Below the pieces are notes generated by a model. That model saw only the letters and a program-made list of their open reading frames with translations. It made no database searches and was not told the DNA's origin. A stretch of DNA of 64,000 bases from Pochonia chlamydosporia 170. Taxonomy: Eukaryota; Ascomycota; Sordariomycetes; Hypocreales; Clavicipitaceae. Shown here piece after piece: positions 42,900-54,101 of the stretch. A program made the position numbers and the translations under genes. The stretch spans positions 3,472,001-3,536,000 of the forward strand of contig NC_035794.1 in assembly GCF_001653235.2 (NCBI RefSeq), in the 5' to 3' direction. The stretch's first letter is position 1; the number at the start of each line of letters is the position of its first letter.

Positions 42900-44191
42900 G
42901 TGCCTACCTAGGTAGGTTGGAAAGGATTAAATGGCTTTGATGCTTGAGCTTTCTTAATGTACAACATGCTCATGTTAGGGGTACAGCGTGAATAGTCTAA
43001 TGGTATCAATCTCATCCACGGGAAAATCTTCCAGTCGGCGTGCTACTTGACGGAAAGGCGACCGCCGCGTGCCCTTGACTCTTTTGTCCGACCTCGTCAT
43101 GTTGGACTCGGGTATCTACAGGTCCTCTTTTACCCAAGAGTTCTCAGCTTTGGAACGACCGTGTAAATGCAACGGATAGTCCCGCTTACCACGTTTGCTC
43201 TCCCGTGTATTAAGCGCGTCAACGCCCTCCGTGTCATCAAATCCAACGTAGTTCGACTCAAGGCTAGGCAGCATTTCCCTGTCCAGAATGTTCCTCCGCA
43301 GCTCTCAATTAGTACTACCATCAATATTCCACCTCGGTAAGAAAATGTTCTTACCCCACCTTGCAAATAATTCCGTTCCGCCTTGTAGATATCGTTGTCG
43401 TCGTCCTCAGGTCGTTCAATTACGCTAGTTTGGCTAACCGGCTTGCTCTAACATGAAAGAGCTCTCATTAAACAGTCCGGGTTCTTTGGGCTTTATAATA
43501 TGCCTCCCCAGCTGATCGATGGTAGCCACTTAGCAATGCCACAGTAATAATCTTAGTAGTATAGGCCTGTCCTAAGGCAATCTACTAGTTCTATCTTTTT
43601 GCAATAGCTCCTATTACTTGCAAGGTGATTTCTTAGCAGATTTGTGCTTTGGTAATAGCTAAATATATTTGTCGTTAAGAGGAATAAGAGTAGCTATGAT
43701 AGGTACATGTAGCTATTGAATCGAGAGATAAGATGTGATCCTAATCACAGAGAGCAAGAAAATCGCGTTACGTACCTAGAACGGTTCAGGGTTTCCAAGC
43801 ATATGTCATATTTGCATATATAGGTCTCTATATTTAGCACACATCTTCAGCTTCGCAAATATATCCCAGAAACCTAGGTACTTTATGGCACCACGCCAGA
43901 ACTCGTAGCCGTTAAGTGCTGACAATATTCCGCCAGACAATCAATTGATGGGAAGTGGTAGAGACACCAGACTTGACCTGAATTTGGGTTTGGTGCCAGC
44001 ACTGCATGTGCAGACATTGAATGTCCCAATGGAGCCTACCACCAGCTGGCTGCATGTGCTATTGATTCAATGTTAATTGATTGAGCCGCCGGGCTCATCT
44101 GATGTGCCCAACCCGTTCCGGCCCAACACCACCAAATTCCTTCTACACCTACACCAGTTGACCATATTCCACCTTACCCTCAAACACACCG
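42900..44191. other. Gene-free stretch, AT-rich in the middle
   Basis: At about 43490-43880 the DNA is rich in TAG/CTA/TAT on both strands and looks like a decayed repeat. No frame carries a recognisable domain. The right end (about 44100-44190, CA/CC-rich) is the promoter of the next gene. Confidence 0.55.
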
Positions 44192-44780
44192 ATGTACCTA
44201 ATTTCAACCATGGCTGAACGAATCCAACTCATAGCTGGTCAAATTGCCTCGGTAGTCGCTGATACCGGGTCCAATCTCGCATCTCATTCCAAGGAAATAG
44301 CAATACAACACCCCGTGGCATCCGTAGCCGTCGGGACAGGGGCTGCCCTGGTGGCCTGGCCATGGCTCTTGACCATTCCAGCCCTGACCATGGCCGGATT
44401 TGGTTATCCGGGCATAGCATCAGGTAAGCTTGACATCAAACACCAATCCCCGTACTACATCGTTTCACTGTTCAAGCAGACTTGACATCTCTAATCGACC
44501 ATCAGCGTCCTTCGCAGCGACCGTCCATAGCGCGATCGGGAACGTCGCGACTGGAAGCGCCTTTGCAATTCTTCAGAGCGCAGCAACGGGCGGAGCTGGT
44601 GCTGCCATTGTCAATGGCATCGTCCAGGGAGCCGGGCTTAGCGTCGCCGCTGGTGGTGCCGCCATGGGCTATTCTGCCCATCAGTCTAGTGAGGACGTAA
44701 AGAACGAGCAGGGTGAGGAGCCCGTGCCTGGAAACAAGGCCGGCGAAGGAGCCAGCGAAGGGGTTGTGAAGAAAGATTGA
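44192..44780 (+). CDS. IFI6/IFI27-like (ISG12 family) small membrane protein
   Basis: Exons 44192-44423 and 44506-44780 with an 82-nt GTAAGC...CATCAG intron; 168 residues from ATG 44192, or 162 from ATG 44210 (MAERIQLIAGQ). The join gives FGYPGIASASFAATVHSAIG. The Gly/Ala-rich hydrophobic core, with HPVASVAVGTGAALVAWPWL, VATGSAFAILQSAATGGAGA and IVNGIVQGAGLSVAAGGAAM, matches the Ifi-6-16 domain found in animal interferon-induced mitochondrial/ER proteins and in many fungi. The C-terminus is charged (EDVKNEQGEEP...). The fungal role is unknown; membrane location is inferred from the core helices. Confidence 0.82.
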
Positions 44781-46472
44781 ATGTACACACCATGATGCTC
44801 ATCGACTGATCAGTCATGAGACAGATTTCGGGGAAGAGAAATCAATCGGCTGAATGCAAATGCATCAGTAGTAGTTTCCATTGCCATAGCTGTGTTATAC
44901 TGTACTTCCCACGCGATTACAACAAAGATGAGAATCCGCTCGTCATACTTATACGCCATATATGTTTCTGGATTTATTTACTTACTAGAAATTGTGTGTT
45001 GAGCTACAGAGGATTCCGAGGATTCCGAGGGTTTGCTTGAGTACAATCTCTAATTTAAGCATTCGACCTCCTTTCAAACCACCGCTTGACCTCCAAGTCT
45101 TTTTTGTGTCTTTTTTGACCACGCCCTCTGCGGCCAAGCTATCTATCCCCATACGTCACCAGCTGCGCCTCCATCGGCCGAACAAATGCGTTGCGTTTAA
45201 CTGCAATCATTGTGGTGGTCAAAAAAACATCAAATCTCGCTGCCTTTGCGCAGGATCCGTATGGCAAGCCTCTGTGCAATGGCTGCTATGGCAATCTGTG
45301 CTCGAGAGATAAGACGAGGTAATGCGTTTGAGCACTCACCTGCTACATGTTAGGGTACCCTCATGGTGGTCCTTTTGGCGGAGGCGACGATGTTGATGTT
45401 GATACTGCATGTGTTTGAGAAAATAGGTCGAGCATCATTCGTTGTTGATGAACTGCGACGCTGCTCATTACATAGCCTACCACACCATGAACAAAGGTCA
45501 CTCGTGATTAAAGAGGGATTAAACGTGATCATATCAAGTTCATTCCGATGTTGGACCCAGTCCCGTGCCGTCCTTGTTATGGATCCATGTCGTGGATTGT
45601 AGTCGGCTGAAGGCTGGAGCCTTTCGAAACCGTCTTGCACTGTCTTGGGTATCGTAGGAAATGGGAGGTCGCACCCAAAGTCGACGACTGGTCAGCGGTC
45701 TTTACTGAATGCTGGTGGTCCATGTCCTCCGCTATATGCAGGAAATACGAAATACAGCAGACTTGTTTATTCGTAGCTCAGGATTGGAAGAATGACGAGG
45801 CTGCGCACTTTGGGCGTTTTTCGTTGGCCCGACTTCGTCTCAGCATGCCAGTCACAACAGAGGGCCAATATCATTGGTTGTGACAAGCAGAGGGCGATCA
45901 ATGATATCAATGATTTCTCGGGCCGTCCCGTGTGACATTGGGCAGCAAGCCGGGTTCCGGGACATGTCGAGATGTTCCCCATTCAACCAGTTGACCCTTC
46001 TTTGACCTCATTTGCGTCTCGTGTTCAGACCTTTTGTGTTTTGCGAGTCCTTCATATTGTCGTATCATGTACGGCCACCAGGGTCCTCAGAGGCGGATTG
46101 ATAGCACAAGAGCGATTCAGCGGCACCCAACACAGAAAGGACGCATCATGTGGCTGCCTCCGAAAACTGTTCGATTTGGGTTTCGACACCGGACTCTACA
46201 ATCATCCGGTTGTTATCTTGTACATGTATGCTGGTGGAACGGTGGACTTCTTTTTGGTAAAGCCTACTCTTCGTTACATAGTGCTAAATTGAAACGATTT
46301 TTATTAACCATAGCTTGGGTAGATCACTTCTCTCGGTGGTAAGAGCCTGCTACAGAAGTATCCAACCGACAAAGCAGCTAGGAGCCATTACCTGCCGATA
46401 CACCCCAGCGATGCTCATCCGGAGAACAACATTTTGCTTAAACTCTCAGAAACAGAACACAGGTTGCACAAG
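44781..46472. other. Mostly empty stretch with a GATA-finger-like fragment
   Basis: No intact gene. At 45190-45325 plus, a broken zinc-finger-like segment is visible: FNCNHCGGQKNIKSRCLC in one frame, then, +1 frame, QDPYGKPLCNGCYGNLC, recalling the second half of a GATA finger (P.G.PLCNACG). The spacing and the frame break argue for a relic. The rest holds random frames. Confidence 0.4.
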
Positions 46473-46964
46473 ATGTCGTACGTAAAGACAGCCCAGGTGT
46501 ATACGACCAAGCTAGGCGCGCTACGACCCTACAGAACACCTCGTCGAACACGTCGTCGTCAAAACATATACCTCTCAGACAACTCGTACAATCAGCTAGT
46601 CAAGTTTTCTCAATACTCAGTCCTTTCTCCGGACTCAGGCAGCATGCCTGTTGTTGGCCATACAGCATGGCTCCCTGCATCCCGTATCCCACCCGCGGTC
46701 GAGGAACCCCGGTATGAGGTTCGCAATGTACTCCATGGTGAAAGAATAGGGCGACAGGCTGCCGTAGACTTCTTTGTGTATCCTCAAGGTAGGCACGCAC
46801 AAGCTCGGCATGACGAGGGGACGAGTTTACTACCGTACTCCACACCTGGAAGACGAAGGCAGCGCTATGTATCGAGCTCAAGACCTGGATTGAACTGGTA
46901 CAAAGTTTTTGCGGTCATTATTGGGTCAGTAGTTATCCTCGCGATTTGCTACGGCATATATTGA
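46473..46964 (+). CDS. Possible small tail-anchored membrane protein
   Basis: 163 residues from ATG 46473 (MSYVKTAQVYTTKLGALRPY); the frame is open from 46434. The N-terminus is strongly basic (RPYRTPRRTRRRQN), the middle is hydrophilic and the C-terminus is one membrane span, WYKVFAVIIGSVVILAICYG, ending IY at the stop. This topology fits a tail-anchored or single-span protein. No family is recognised. The support is length, the coherent hydrophobic end and no competing gene; it could still be chance. Confidence 0.45.
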   Translation: MSYVKTAQVYTTKLGALRPYRTPRRTRRRQNIYLSDNSYNQLVKFSQYSVLSPDSGSMPVVGHTAWLPASRIPPAVEEPRYEVRNVLHGERIGRQAAVDFFVYPQGRHAQARHDEGTSLLPYSTPGRRRQRYVSSSRPGLNWYKVFAVIIGSVVILAICYGIY

Positions 46965-48752
46965 GCTTGCCTTAAGATATACCAGCTAGCCTTGTCATGT
47001 TGGCACTGGCTAGAGCATTTGATGAATGGCGAAGGGGAGGCTATCAAGGCCTAGTTTGCGAAATTATGAGGCAATGTTAGCAAAGCTAAGCCCCAACTCA
47101 CTGTTAAAGAGACTCTGGAAAGCTGCGATGGTGACAGCCAAAGCTGCCATCAAGCCGGGCTACAGGAGCTACACTCAGCAGATCATAAAGCATGTAATGC
47201 CTAAATATTGGCATGATCGGTTGGTTGACACCAACTACGTACCTACCCCAAAGGGACCGTTGACATTTTACAGAAATATTTCAATGAACCTAAGTCATAC
47301 GTAATCCCGACTCTTCATGTCCGTAGAATTCGGCATGGAAGGCTTATATAGCCAAGAAGGAAGATACGGTGGCGTGATCGTTGCTGTAGCTGGTATCAGT
47401 GCTGGAAGGGTCGATGGTTTAGGTCTACTTTTACTTCGACAAGCTTGAAATTCACAATACTCCTGGTCTCTGGCCCGCCTTGGCCATCCCTCCCCCGCCA
47501 GCTTCGGCGAGCAAAATGGCAGCTTGTGGCGCAACATACATGGTTGCTGCCTCACCTGCTGCCTTTTTCATCGGCCAGCACGCGCAGCATTTCTACCATG
47601 GCTTTCTTGAGGCTTGTCTTGAAAAATAGTTGATTGATGCTGGTATCACACCCTGACATTCCCCACCTGATCTTTACGCCGCTACTGTGAATCAAGTGCT
47701 GAGTGGTAATTGTATGAAAGGCACCCCAAACAAGCTCAATTCGCCCCAACCGTTCGAGCTGCTGATCCTTACAAATGCGAACTTGAAAGTTTGTTTCCAT
47801 TTTAAAATATGAGAAGACAGCCATTTGGACTTGGGGCCCACACACCTTACTTCTGTTTATAAGTCAATTCAATAGGGAGGGATGAGGAGGCACTGCACAA
47901 CTAAAACGCTTTATCCCTTGGCATTTGCAATGAAACGTCATGTCTTGCTTCTCGGCCCGGCCCTTATTTATCATGGTTGTCGGTTTGCAAACCAGCAGTG
48001 AGCCACCAGACACCTCAGGTCAATTACACCAGCAGATTAACCCTTCTCATTGATGTAACTCTGGATGTCGCTAGTAACTCGCTCCTCGTCAACATGCAGA
48101 AACCCAAACCCCCTGTTGTATAAACCTTGTCTCACCTCTCGGCTCTGGCCCGAATCTACAACCTCCGAAGTCCTGGATGATTTCGATTTCCACGCGAGGG
48201 CCACATGAAAGCCCATTGTTAGTCCCAACATGGAAGCTGTGTGACAAGCAGCTCCACCGCCACATCCATGGACAGAAAACCAACATTGTTCAAAATCAGC
48301 CCGCCGCCTCATTTTCTTCCTTTCAGCTGTTAGAATTTGAACAGCCCTACTTGCTCCGCCCCAGGGCTGGGTCAGCCAGGTGGCTAGCTCTAAGGCTAAT
48401 TCGGACAAGTTGCGAGGCGGACAGGGGAATTTGCAGGCACATCATTAGCTTACTGGGGAGACTAACGATTTATGGGCAGTTTTTCTGACTTTAATTTCTC
48501 ATGATGACTGATTGAGGTTATTGCGGACGCCAAAAAAGATGTTAGTAGAAATTGCTGCAGGCAGACCCCTGCGCCGCAACCTTTGGTTTGCAAAAAGTCC
48601 AGAAATAGCTCGATGCCTAAGTGCATGGGTTTCGCGGGAGTTCATGTAATAAATAATCCCAGGCTTTGCCATGTTTTCCAAATTGAGTGTGCTTTGTTAT
48701 CGTCAGTTTCTGAGACTTGGACGTTGTCGAAACACAGTCTCAGTCAGCCACC
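46965..48752. other. Long stretch without a secure gene
   Basis: Minus-strand frames at 47552-47845 (97 codons) and 48037-48408 (123 codons, ending SYINEKG) are the longest. They do not join by credible splice sites and match nothing I know. The right 350 bp form the promoter of the S28 peptidase. Confidence 0.5.
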
Positions 48753-50657
48753 ATGAAACCATCAATACTGACCGCCTTGGCCCTGATAGGCACTTCGCAA
48801 GGAATTAACGTTAATCACGCCAGATTCGCAAACGACCAAGATAACGCCGTTCGTAAATACCTCCCTGATGTGCCGAGTTACAACATTTCCATACCCGTCG
48901 ACCACTTTGACTCCTCTAATAAAAACACATATCCCAACCGATACTTCGTGAATGACACATATTACAAACCCGGGGGTCCGGTTATTTTCTTTGACTTGGG
49001 CGAGAGTGGCTTCTCGCCTGATGCCGCAGCCGACTTCCTCGCCGAGCATAACATGACGAGCGCGCCGGTGCGACTGGCCGCCAAAACGAACGGGTTGGTC
49101 ATCGGCTGGGAACACAGATACTACGGATATAGTCGCCCCGTGCCCATGGACGACGAGTCTGGACTTCCGGTAGATGGCCTTGAAGGCTACAAATATTTGA
49201 CCATAGAGCAAGCCTTAGAAGATACTGCCTACTTTGCCAACAACTTTAACAAAACGACGCTCAGTCTCAACTCCAACTTACAAAGCACTGCGAATCTAGA
49301 TCCTTATCATACTCCTTGGATCTTTGTGGGCGGCTCATATCCAGGTATGCGTGCCGCCTGGGCACGACTCAAGCACCCAGACATCTTTTACGCTTCGTGG
49401 GCATCCAGCGCTCCTGTACAGACACAGGAAGATGGTTCGATTTACTATAACCCAATTGTGAAGTCAATGCCTCAAAACTGCACGAATGACATCAAAGCTG
49501 CCGTCAAGTTTGTTGATCAAACATTGTCATCTGGCTCCACCATCGCGATTCAGCAAGTCAAGACAGGAATCTTTCTGGCCACAAATAAGAAGGCGACTCT
49601 TAACAACTTAGCCGCTGCCCTGCGATTTTCCAACTTTGAAACCACGGCCGCTTTGACCTATGCGTTGGCCTTTGGAAGTGCGTTTCAAAGCTTCGGCCCC
49701 TACCGCTCCAGCAGAATCATGTGCGATGCCATGCAAGGGTTTGACGTCGAGACTTTTACTGAAGGGATTTCCGAGTCTCGTACCATTGCGGACCAAAATG
49801 AGATTCTGTTCAATAATCCCGGTGGTAAATCGCCCACCAAGGACGGCATTGCAGCCAGCAACGGCAACAACGGTGGCGCATACGCATTTGCAGCTCTCGT
49901 GTACGGCATGTTCTACGCCCGAAGAAATATGAACAAGTTTTTTGAGACGTTGCAATCCAGCGAGCCATTTACAAATCAGATTGATGACCTCAGCTGGAGC
50001 TGGCAGTCGCTGAGCCAAGCTGGATTTTTCCAGGGTTCCAACCCCAATGACATCAGCGTCATCAGCAAGTTCTACAACTTTACCGCGGTCCGAGACATCC
50101 AGTTTGAGAAACAAACATTCAGGGGCTTTTCGTCGTCGAACTTTCCCAAAACACTCAACAACCAGCAGCTTCTCGCCATGGGAGGATGGAATCTCACGGC
50201 CAGCAACGTCATGTTCACAAACGGGGAGTTTGATCCCTGGCGATCATTCTCGGTAGCCAGCCAGGAGAAGGGAGCGCCGAACAGAAAGGTTGTGCAGACG
50301 ATACCAAAGTGCAATGCTCTTCCCCAGGGGAGTGATGTTTTCGGGCTGGTGTATGCTGGTGCTGTGCATGTTGAAGATATGGCTACGAGATTGTACCAGA
50401 GGGGCAGCGCGGAGAAGACCACTCCACTACAACAAGGGTTGGAGTTGTTCCTGAATGCTTGGGATACCTGGAAGCCTTGCTTTAATCAGAGCAGAGATGA
50501 TGTGCGCAACGGCCATGGTGTTGATGGAAAGGGAAACGGGGCGAATGGAAGTTCAGAAAAGAACGGCGGGAAAGATAGCGGCGCTACGGGTGTCAAAGTC
50601 TCAGTGATGAGTGTGTTGGCAATGACAGTAGTGGCTGCATTGTTCTCTTCGTTATAA
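48753..50657 (+). CDS. Serine peptidase family S28 (Pro-x carboxypeptidase type), GPI-anchor signal
   Basis: A single exon; ATG 48753 (CCACCATGA, good context) gives 634 residues with the signal peptide MKPSILTALALIGTSQG. Family S28 enzymes cleave after proline from either terminus. The catalytic triad is visible: Ser195 (IFVGGSYPGMR), Asp494 (FTNGEFDPWRSF) and His539 (YAGAVHVEDMA). GGPVIFFDLGESG and GWEHRYYGYSRP are S28 hallmarks. Many N-x-S/T sites agree with secretion. After residue 575 there is a Gly/Asn/Lys-rich spacer and a hydrophobic end (MSVLAMTVVAALFSSL), as in GPI-anchored proteins. It probably serves peptide digestion at the cell surface, with acidic pH preference as in other fungal S28 enzymes. 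No introns. Confidence 0.95.
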   Translation: MKPSILTALALIGTSQGINVNHARFANDQDNAVRKYLPDVPSYNISIPVDHFDSSNKNTYPNRYFVNDTYYKPGGPVIFFDLGESGFSPDAAADFLAEHNMTSAPVRLAAKTNGLVIGWEHRYYGYSRPVPMDDESGLPVDGLEGYKYLTIEQALEDTAYFANNFNKTTLSLNSNLQSTANLDPYHTPWIFVGGSYPGMRAAWARLKHPDIFYASWASSAPVQTQEDGSIYYNPIVKSMPQNCTNDIKAAVKFVDQTLSSGSTIAIQQVKTGIFLATNKKATLNNLAAALRFSNFETTAALTYALAFGSAFQSFGPYRSSRIMCDAMQGFDVETFTEGISESRTIADQNEILFNNPGGKSPTKDGIAASNGNNGGAYAFAALVYGMFYARRNMNKFFETLQSSEPFTNQIDDLSWSWQSLSQAGFFQGSNPNDISVISKFYNFTAVRDIQFEKQTFRGFSSSNFPKTLNNQQLLAMGGWNLTASNVMFTNGEFDPWRSFSVASQEKGAPNRKVVQTIPKCNALPQGSDVFGLVYAGAVHVEDMATRLYQRGSAEKTTPLQQGLELFLNAWDTWKPCFNQSRDDVRNGHGVDGKGNGANGSSEKNGGKDSGATGVKVSVMSVLAMTVVAALFSSL

Positions 50658-51560
50658 TGATGTAATGACTGTGTTGTTAGATTGCATAGCATGTTTTAGC
50701 GATTATACGTACCTTGATTATTTCCTCTCCAGAGAAGCCTCTTTGACATGTTGCAAGTATTCCCCATAAAGTTACCCAGAGGCGAAGATATGAACAGAAA
50801 GCCTGTGCCGTCAACTACCTCATATGCCTCTACATCACGTTCAAGGTGCTTACCCTATGCCAATAAAGATATGTCGCAAATACTCGCCCACAGTAACATT
50901 TAAAGATGCAAATGTAACCGACGCCTCCGAGGTGACCGTATTAGTCATCACAACTGACATCGCAAAAGCCTTGCCTGTTATTGATCCATAAGTCATCCCA
51001 ATGGTCCAAATCTCAGCTCTCCGGGTTCCCCTCACTATCTGACAGCTTATGGACAGCCCGGAGGCAACTAAGAGCGCCGTACATGAGTATTTGCTGCAGG
51101 TAGGCTTGGGCTGGCCCCCATGTCAGATCTCTGTCACAGATGCTGCAAATATTATGCCAGATTAGGCTGCCAACTACGGAGAGTTTTATTGTCAGAAGCC
51201 CAGCTTCACTGTTTAGCGGGCGCCAAGGTTCCTCATGGCTGGCCCCCTCGGCTATTTGACCGGTGTGATAGATATGACGTCTACTTTCATGTGTACGCAA
51301 TGCCCATGGGGCATTACACAGGCACCACACATGTCCGTCGACATCATGACCATCACGAAGTCAATTGCCGGCGCCGTTGGTAGTAAGGTGACACCGAAAG
51401 CTCTAGTGAGTGTGGTAGTGTTGCTTGCGTATGCACATATCGCAGACAACCAGAGTCAGTAGGTAACGGCTTACTGCAGCATGTAGTGTCCAATCTGTCG
51501 ATAATCTACAACATGTACTTTCAGCCGCTCTCTTAGTTTCCCAGTGCCAAGTCAAGGGCA
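50658..51560. other. Intergenic, no gene supported
   Basis: Frames of 60-105 codons on both strands without features. The 3' flank of the S28 gene is at the left. Confidence 0.55.
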
Positions 51561-51946
51561 CACACCCGTGTACCCTATACCAAAGCACTGCTTAACAGGA
51601 TTTTGATCCAATCGTTCCCAGACATACATCTCAAATATGGCAACGTCATCCGTATTGGGCCAAAAGAAAGTCCCTTACCGAATGAGAAAGCTTGGAGATA
51701 CAAACACGAGTACAGAACCAGGTCACAACGTTACAACCAAAGGACCCGAAGTGGTACATGGGCAGGTCCAACATTGATCCCGACATCAACTTAAGGCGGA
51801 CGAAACGGCTGGTGCTAGCTAGAATTTTAAGATACCCAATCATAGCAAGACAAGACATTGTACGACAGTTACGACTCAAAATATTTGGTCAGCGTCATGA
51901 TCAACTGCCTGACTCGGGGACACGAAAGCTAGGCTCAGACATGTAG
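51561..51946 (+). pseudogene. Cytochrome P450 N-terminal relic
   Basis: In one frame from 51561: HTRVPYTKALLNRILIQSF, then PDIHLKYGNVIRIGPKESPL, PNEKAWRYKHEYRT, the conserved N-terminal region of fungal P450s (LHLKYGPVVRIGPNELSF). Near 51715 the match shifts to another frame: PKDPKWYMGRSNIDPDINL, as in the CYP sequence after the B-B' region. It then decays at RRTKRLVLARILRYPIIARQ. The I-helix, the ExxR motif and the haem-binding Cys are absent. It is a frameshifted fragment of about 130 codons, next to the candidate biosynthetic genes. Confidence 0.78.
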
Positions 51947-52924
51947 TCAGGTGGCAAACGTGAGAAAAAGCAATAATTGAATACCTTCGGCGACTTATAT
52001 GTACGGATACGGATTTGTTCTGCCAAGGAGGAAGCATGCGTGTGCATTTGCCACTATTGACAGAATGGCCACACCCTGGTGCGGAAATGTGACTTCATGT
52101 AAGGTCTGGTAGGGTATGGCTATCAATGCACAGCACGGTAATACCTACGTCGAATCAGCAAAGATTCAAAAAAAGGCGACATGAACCTTATGTAGTATAG
52201 TGGTCTGTGTCACACGGGCCGGTCCTTATCACAAAAGGAAACTGAGACCAACACTGCCAACAAATGCAGCCTGAACCCTCGCACATTACCATGCATGTAC
52301 ACGTATCAATTTGACTTGGGTATAGTTACATTCTCACCTCGTTATCGCCCTTTGTGCAACACCCCAAGGTCAGCCAGCCACTGCGGGCCGCACTGGTCAC
52401 TTCATGTGGTTCTGCAGCTTCGTATCAATGCTCTCTCGGTGTCTCGGAGCGTGTGATGGAGGTTGCTCTAGTTGAGCTCTGCCCTCACATGCATACATCA
52501 CGTCACAGGGACCAGTAATTACGACGTCTGGCTCTTCTCGAACGTCAGAAACATGATCCGGGGTATCATAAGGTAGGTCCTCTCCGTCTCCCCAGGACAG
52601 CCTCCAAGTCCGCTGCACAACCCAGTGCTGCTCCCAAGCCCAGCCATAGCAAACACCAAACACGCTAATGTACTGAACAAATCAAGCAAATGAAAACGAG
52701 TTTTATGTCAAATCAAAGTAAATACAAAACTCCCAACCTGCTCTACGTTGGACATATTTGATGTTCTCTCTGAGTGCTGACCGGCTGATGTGATGGTCGT
52801 TAACTTGAGCATAAATCGAGAGCTAGAACTAGCATTCTCCCACCCGAAGGTACATATACGCGCATTGTCACCACGCCGCCTCTGAAACATCAGTCTCCTA
52901 TCATAATACCGAAAAAACCTTAAA
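51947..52924. other. Intergenic, no gene seen
   Basis: No P450 continuation was found here. Small frames only. The last 100 bp are the promoter of the cupin gene. Confidence 0.55.
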
Positions 52925-53357
52925 ATGGAGTCGAGCCAAGCCAAGCCGTAAGCTACCTGGCATCGGTATCTCCGAGCCAAAGCTGACTGACACGAACAGC
53001 TCACGTCCCCGAGAAAGCCTCGAGATTCTCTTCGACCATGAGCTCACAGACACCCCAGGGAAGTCCATCGTCGGGGTACAGATTAAATACCTGCCAAATG
53101 GGTTTACACCACCCCATCGCCATGGTAGAGCCACGGTCATCGGTATCATACAAGAGGGCGAAGTCCTCAGTGGGATGAATGGCAACCCGCCTAAGGTGTA
53201 CAACCCTGGAGAGAGTTTTATCGAGCTACCGGGATGCCATCATACTGTGGGAGAAAATTATAGCATGGAGAATAATGCGAGGCTTATGGCGATATTTGTG
53301 ATTGATACTGAGGTCCTTAAGACTCAGGGCTACGCTGCACTGACCCAGTTTGACTAG
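52925..53357 (+). CDS. Small cupin-domain protein, two exons
   Basis: Exon 1 is 52925-52947 (MESSQAK plus two bases) and exon 2 is 53000-53357; the 52-nt GTAAGC intron has a CTGAC branch site near its end. The product has 126 residues. Cupin motif 1 is PPHRHGRATVIGIIQEGEVL (HxH, then E) and motif 2 is GESFIELPGCHHTVGENYSM, where the second metal His is expected. Single-domain cupins act as metal-dependent dioxygenases, isomerases or binding proteins. It is the first intact gene left of the HDO-MFS-dioxygenase-ligase group and may belong to it. Short first exons like this are easily missed by automated calls. Confidence 0.8.
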
Positions 53358-54101
53358 CTTTCTGTGTAGTTCAATGCTACTGTACCAAGTATATACCTCC
53401 CATTACGCTGAATATTGGGTCGCCCATTCTTCTATAGGAACTGTAAGTTGTATGTCTACTTAGCATCGATTGCTCGTGACGTATTCCGCCTCTCCAGAAT
53501 CCGTCAGGAACATGGGTGAATTTCGCAACAGCTGTTTCTTTTGCCTAGAGACCGAAGTGATGAACTTGGACTGGGACCAGCAGCACCACAGGGAGTGGGC
53601 GGCCTGGGGAGTCGTTGACGAGAACGGGAGCCTTGAAAATTACAAAATAGGTGAATAACACTTCCAAGAAATGTCTTCGTACCTTGATATCGGCTTTGTT
53701 GGTGGTGGAATATCACACTACACGATTGCTTGCATAACTTGACAACGACTGAGCACGGGATTCGCTGCGAATTGAGCAACCATAGACTATTATTTTCCTA
53801 TCTAACAGAGCGGAATCGTGGGCAATGAATGAGATACCTGTCAAGGCAATAGTATAGTAACTGCTGTTGCTGCGTTGGCTCTACCGTTCCGCGCTGGGTT
53901 TAAATGAGCGACTTAATCCCGATATTCCCAATGGAGAAAGACAGATATAAATTTCCTAGCCTGGTGATATCGTAAGGGCGCTATGCAACCCAAATTTTGC
54001 GTCCAAGGTTTTTACTTGTAAAACGAACAAACATGGTCTGGCCCTTCTGCGCGAGATCATTGTAGAAACTGACTGACGGCGTATTGCTACTGTCAGTCAA
54101 G
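53358..54101. other. Intergenic between cupin and HDO genes
   Basis: A 62-codon plus-strand frame at 53470-53658 (with CFFCLETEVMNLDW) has no recognisable family and no supporting splice sites. Otherwise nothing seen. Confidence 0.5.

Noticed and set aside
42980..43050. tRNA-like A-box (TAGTCTAATGGTATCA)
   Set aside because: No B box (GGTTCGANTCC) follows and no acceptor-stem pairing is seen.
47552..47845. 97-codon minus-strand frame
   Set aside because: No features and no splice link to the frame at 47295-47555.
48037..48408. 123-codon minus-strand frame ending SYINEKG
   Set aside because: Possibly a small gene, but no homolog recognised, no signal peptide and no credible additional exon.
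49608..50114. 168-codon minus-strand frame within the S28 peptidase gene
   Set aside because: Antisense shadow of a well-supported gene.
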